From Gemmatimonadales bacterium (GTDB lineage Bacteria; Gemmatimonadota; Gemmatimonadetes; Palauibacterales; Palauibacteraceae), in NCBI GenBank assembly GCA_009840115.1, contig VXOJ01000016.1, positions 49,223 through 113,222 of the forward strand: 64,000 nt of DNA. Reading direction: 5' to 3'. The notes beneath the pieces were generated by a model. It made no database searches. It saw nothing but the letters and a program-made list of their open reading frames with translations, and was not told the DNA's origin. This document shows, in pieces, positions 61,660 to 64,000 of this stretch. The position numbers and the translations under genes were made by a program. Numbering within the stretch: the first letter of the stretch is position 1; every line of letters begins with the position of its first letter.

Positions 61660-62508
61660 CTACGGGAACCGGCGGATGGACTCGGCGACGAGGCGCTGGA
61701 AATCGGCCTGGGCGAGCTTTGTCGTCTCCAGTACTTCCTCGTGGTTCAGCGGTTCGTCGAGGACCCCGGCGGCGTAGTTCGTGAGGCAGGAGACGGCGAC
61801 GCAGCGGATACCGAGGGCGCGCGCCGCGATGACCTCGGGGACGGTGGACATGCCGACGGCGTCGGCGCCGAGCGTCCGCAGCATGCGGATCTCGGCCGGG
61901 GTCTCGAAGGCGGGGCCGTGCATCGCGGCGTAGACGCCCTCGTGGAGTTTGTGATCCAGTTCGGCGGCGGTCTCGCGCATGATCGCCCGTAGCTCGGGGT
62001 CGTAGGCGAACGTCAGGTCCGGGAAACGACTCTCCGCCCCCACCACGGGGCCGATGAGGGGGCTCGTGCCGGTCAGGTTCAGGTGGTCGGAGATCAGCAT
62101 GAGTTCGCCGGGGTGCCAGCCTTCGCCGATCGCCCCCGCCGCGTTCGAGAGGAAGAGGACCGGGATGCCCAGGGCCGCCGCGACGCGCACGTAGAAGACA
62201 ACGCGCTCCGGCGGGCCACCCTCGTAGAGGTGGACGCGTCCGCTCAGGCCCAGGACGGGCCGGCCGCCGAGGGTCCCGATGAGCGCGTGGCCGGCGTGGC
62301 CGATGACCGTGGGGCGAGGCCAGCCGGGAAGATCCTCGTAGGCCACCCGCACCGGATCCTCGATCTCCTCCCCGAGGCCGCCGAGTCCCGAACCCATCGT
62401 GATCGCGACGTGCGGCGCGTCGCCGTCCAGCCGGTCCTCGACGCGGGCTCGCAGCACCGCGGCCGCCGCCTCGACGCCGGCCTGGATGTCCGCGGCCGCA
62501 CGAGTCAC
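61660..62508 (-). CDS. Purine nucleoside phosphorylase (trimeric class, PNP-II)
   Basis: Phosphorolyses purine (deoxy)nucleosides to base and (deoxy)ribose-1-phosphate. The 282-residue protein has MGSGLG, the phosphate site GHAGHALIGTL and GRVHLYEG, SNAAGAI, MHGPAFETPAEIRML, DAVGMSTVPE and the purine-site SCLTNYAAG...NHEEVL. GTG 62508 overlaps the transporter stop in GTGA form and has GGAG seven bases upstream. The frame stays open far upstream only as a shadow of the transporter gene. Confidence 0.95.
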   Translation of the reverse strand: MTRAAADIQAGVEAAAAVLRARVEDRLDGDAPHVAITMGSGLGGLGEEIEDPVRVAYEDLPGWPRPTVIGHAGHALIGTLGGRPVLGLSGRVHLYEGGPPERVVFYVRVAAALGIPVLFLSNAAGAIGEGWHPGELMLISDHLNLTGTSPLIGPVVGAESRFPDLTFAYDPELRAIMRETAAELDHKLHEGVYAAMHGPAFETPAEIRMLRTLGADAVGMSTVPEVIAARALGIRCVAVSCLTNYAAGVLDEPLNHEEVLETTKLAQADFQRLVAESIRRFP

Positions 62509-63905
62509 GCGAGGACTCCGGCCAGCGTCGCCGTCATCCACGTCGCCACCGTCCCCCCGAGCATCGCCCGCAGGCCGAGCTTCGACAGATCCTCTCGGCG
62601 ACCGGGGGCGATCCCGCCGATGCCCCCGATCTGGATCGCGATGGAGCTGAAGTTCGCGAAGCCCGTCAGCGCGTAGGTGCACATGATGAGCGACTTGTTC
62701 GAGAGCTGAAGGTCGCCGGCGAGCCCGGCCCCGAGATTCGTGAAGGCGAGGAACTCGTTCGCGACCATCTTCACGCCGAACAGCGTCCCCACCTCGACCG
62801 CATCCGCCCACGGCACGCCGATGAGCCAGGCCACCGGGGCGAAAACCCAGCCGAAGATCCGCTCGAGCGTGATTCCCTCCACGCCGAACAGCCCGGTCAC
62901 CCAGCCGATGACGCCGTTCCCCAGAGCGATGATGGCGAGGAAGGCAAGCAGCATGGCCCCGACGTTCAGGGCGAGCTTCAGCCCGTCCCCCGCCCCGCCG
63001 GCCGCCGCGTCGATCACGTTCGCGTGCGCCTGGGGCGGGTCGATGTCCAGCGTGCCGCGCGTCTCGGGTTCCTCCGTCTCGGGCATCAGCATCTTGCTCA
63101 CCACGATCCCCGCGGGCGCCGCCATGATGCTCGCCGCCAGCAGGTGTCCCGCGATCCCCGGGAATACCCCCACGAGGATCGCGACGTACGCCGCGAGCGC
63201 GCCGCCCGCCACGGTCGCGAAGCCGCCCGTCATCACGGTGTTGAGTTCCGACATCGTCATCCGGTCCACGAAGGGCCGGATGAGGAGCGGCGCCTCGGTC
63301 TGGCCGACGAAGATGTTGCCGGCGGCCGAGGTCGTCTCCGCGCCGCTCGTCCCCAGGGTGCGCTGCATCGCCCACGCGACGCCCCGCACGACCCGCTGCA
63401 TGAACCCCAGGTGATAGGCGAGGGCCATGAGAGAAGAGAAGAAGATGATCGTGGGCAGGACGCTGAAGGCGAAATTCGCGCCGATGTTCACCACGCCGCC
63501 CGCGCCCCCTTCGACCGGAGTCCCGTAGTCGACGAGCGACCCGAACACGAAGCGCGACCCGTCGTTCGTGTACCCGATGAGCGCGACGAAGATGTCGTTG
63601 ACGGCGCTGAAGAAGGTGTGACCGATCCCCGTCTTGAGAACGAGGAGGGCGAAGGCGATCTGAAGCCCGAGCCCCTTCGCGACGAGCGGCCACGAGATCG
63701 ACCTGCGGTGAGCCGAGCAGAGCCACACCGTGGTGAGCAGGAAGGCGATCCCGAGCAGGCCCCGCGCCAGGCGGGAGAAGAACGGCTCGTCGATCGCGCC
63801 CCCCACCCCCTCGAGTCCCTGCGCAGCCAGCGGCGCCGCGCCCGCGGCCAGCCCGACGCCCAGCACGGTAACCACGGTCAGGACCAGCCATCTCCCGCGC
63901 GGCAT
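62505..63905 (-). CDS. CNT-family concentrative nucleoside transporter
   Basis: Inner-membrane cation-coupled nucleoside importer, about 466 residues from ATG 63905. Family motifs are GQTEAPL in the first pore hairpin and EFLAFTNLG in the second, with AAGNIFVGQTEAPLLIRPF and ALTGFANFSSIAIQIGG well conserved. The N-terminus looks like a signal peptide (LVLTVVTVLGVGLAAGAAPLAAQG) ahead of the first true helix, which is unusual. A TTG at 63980 would add 25 residues. Coupled by GTGA to the purine nucleoside phosphorylase, so imported nucleosides are passed straight to phosphorolysis. Confidence 0.93.
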   Translation of the reverse strand: MPRGRWLVLTVVTVLGVGLAAGAAPLAAQGLEGVGGAIDEPFFSRLARGLLGIAFLLTTVWLCSAHRRSISWPLVAKGLGLQIAFALLVLKTGIGHTFFSAVNDIFVALIGYTNDGSRFVFGSLVDYGTPVEGGAGGVVNIGANFAFSVLPTIIFFSSLMALAYHLGFMQRVVRGVAWAMQRTLGTSGAETTSAAGNIFVGQTEAPLLIRPFVDRMTMSELNTVMTGGFATVAGGALAAYVAILVGVFPGIAGHLLAASIMAAPAGIVVSKMLMPETEEPETRGTLDIDPPQAHANVIDAAAGGAGDGLKLALNVGAMLLAFLAIIALGNGVIGWVTGLFGVEGITLERIFGWVFAPVAWLIGVPWADAVEVGTLFGVKMVANEFLAFTNLGAGLAGDLQLSNKSLIMCTYALTGFANFSSIAIQIGGIGGIAPGRREDLSKLGLRAMLGGTVATWMTATLAGVLA

Positions 63906-64000
63906 CGCCGAGGGTGCCGCGGCTGCGGAGCGGGAAGGATCGCGACGCTGGGACAGCGCTCCGAGCGCGATGTAGATCAAGGCAAGGAATCTTCTAAGTT

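Noticed and set aside
62509..63891. A 743-codon frame joining the purine nucleoside phosphorylase to a long N-terminal domain
   Set aside because: The upstream part is an off-frame reading of the CNT transporter gene; the enzyme starts at GTG 62508 in a GTGA overlap.

Overview
The window is about 68% GC and densely coding. Three SusC/SusD outer-membrane pairs, a SusC fold without a STN domain, Tat- and Sec-exported hydrolases, many GTG/TTG starts and 23S rRNA without a neighbouring 16S gene fit a Gemmatimonadota-like didermic aerobic heterotroph. The phylum is inferred from family content; no 16S gene is present to test it.

Layout. 1-653 (minus): the start of a small zinc-ribbon-like gene, and folE with a structured, attenuator-like leader (724-892). 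1039-3121 (plus): a 94-aa protein translationally coupled to a Tat-exported amidase. 3140-15989 (minus): gamma-glutamyltransferase, a DEAD-box helicase, lysA coupled to an NhaC/LysW-type transporter, a 3-methyladenine glycosylase, a NYN-LOTUS-LOTUS-HhH RNA-binding protein, an acyl-CoA ligase-like protein, aroB, folK and a small lipoprotein. 16116-32109 (minus): three tandem SusD/SusC units, with hairpin terminators between them and a 652-bp block that is base-for-base identical in units 1 and 3. 32449-40039: tyrS, then a class A penicillin-binding protein, deoA (opposite strand), a V4R-like protein, ruvX, mltG and thiE. 40252-43670 (minus): a 23S-5S rRNA unit with its own sigma70-type promoter, boxA-like element, processing stem and terminator, but no 16S. 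43695-51144 (minus): a complete ten-gene F1Fo ATP synthase operon (atpZ-I-B-E-F-H-A-G-D-C) preceded by two near-consensus Rex operators. 51377-54919: a MoxR ATPase, a CorC-like CBS protein, prepilin peptidase and an SpoU-type RNA methyltransferase. 55026 to the end: thiD, an ALDH16-type double aldehyde dehydrogenase with deoC, katG, and a purine nucleoside phosphorylase coupled to a CNT nucleoside transporter.

How the genes connect. The CNT carrier, purine and pyrimidine nucleoside phosphorylases, DeoC and the aldehyde dehydrogenase together cover (deoxy)nucleoside uptake, phosphorolysis and cleavage of deoxyribose-5-phosphate, with the acetaldehyde presumably oxidised. PBP1A and MltG serve the cell wall. 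FolE and FolK supply folate, ThiE and ThiD supply thiamine. The SusCD units import unknown large nutrients; no glycoside hydrolase or cognate anti-sigma system lies nearby, although an exported amidase and a gamma-glutamyltransferase are encoded about 11 kb away.

The least expected signals are the folE leader, the NYN-LOTUS protein, the SusC gene-conversion block, the free-standing 23S-5S unit and the tandem Rex boxes.
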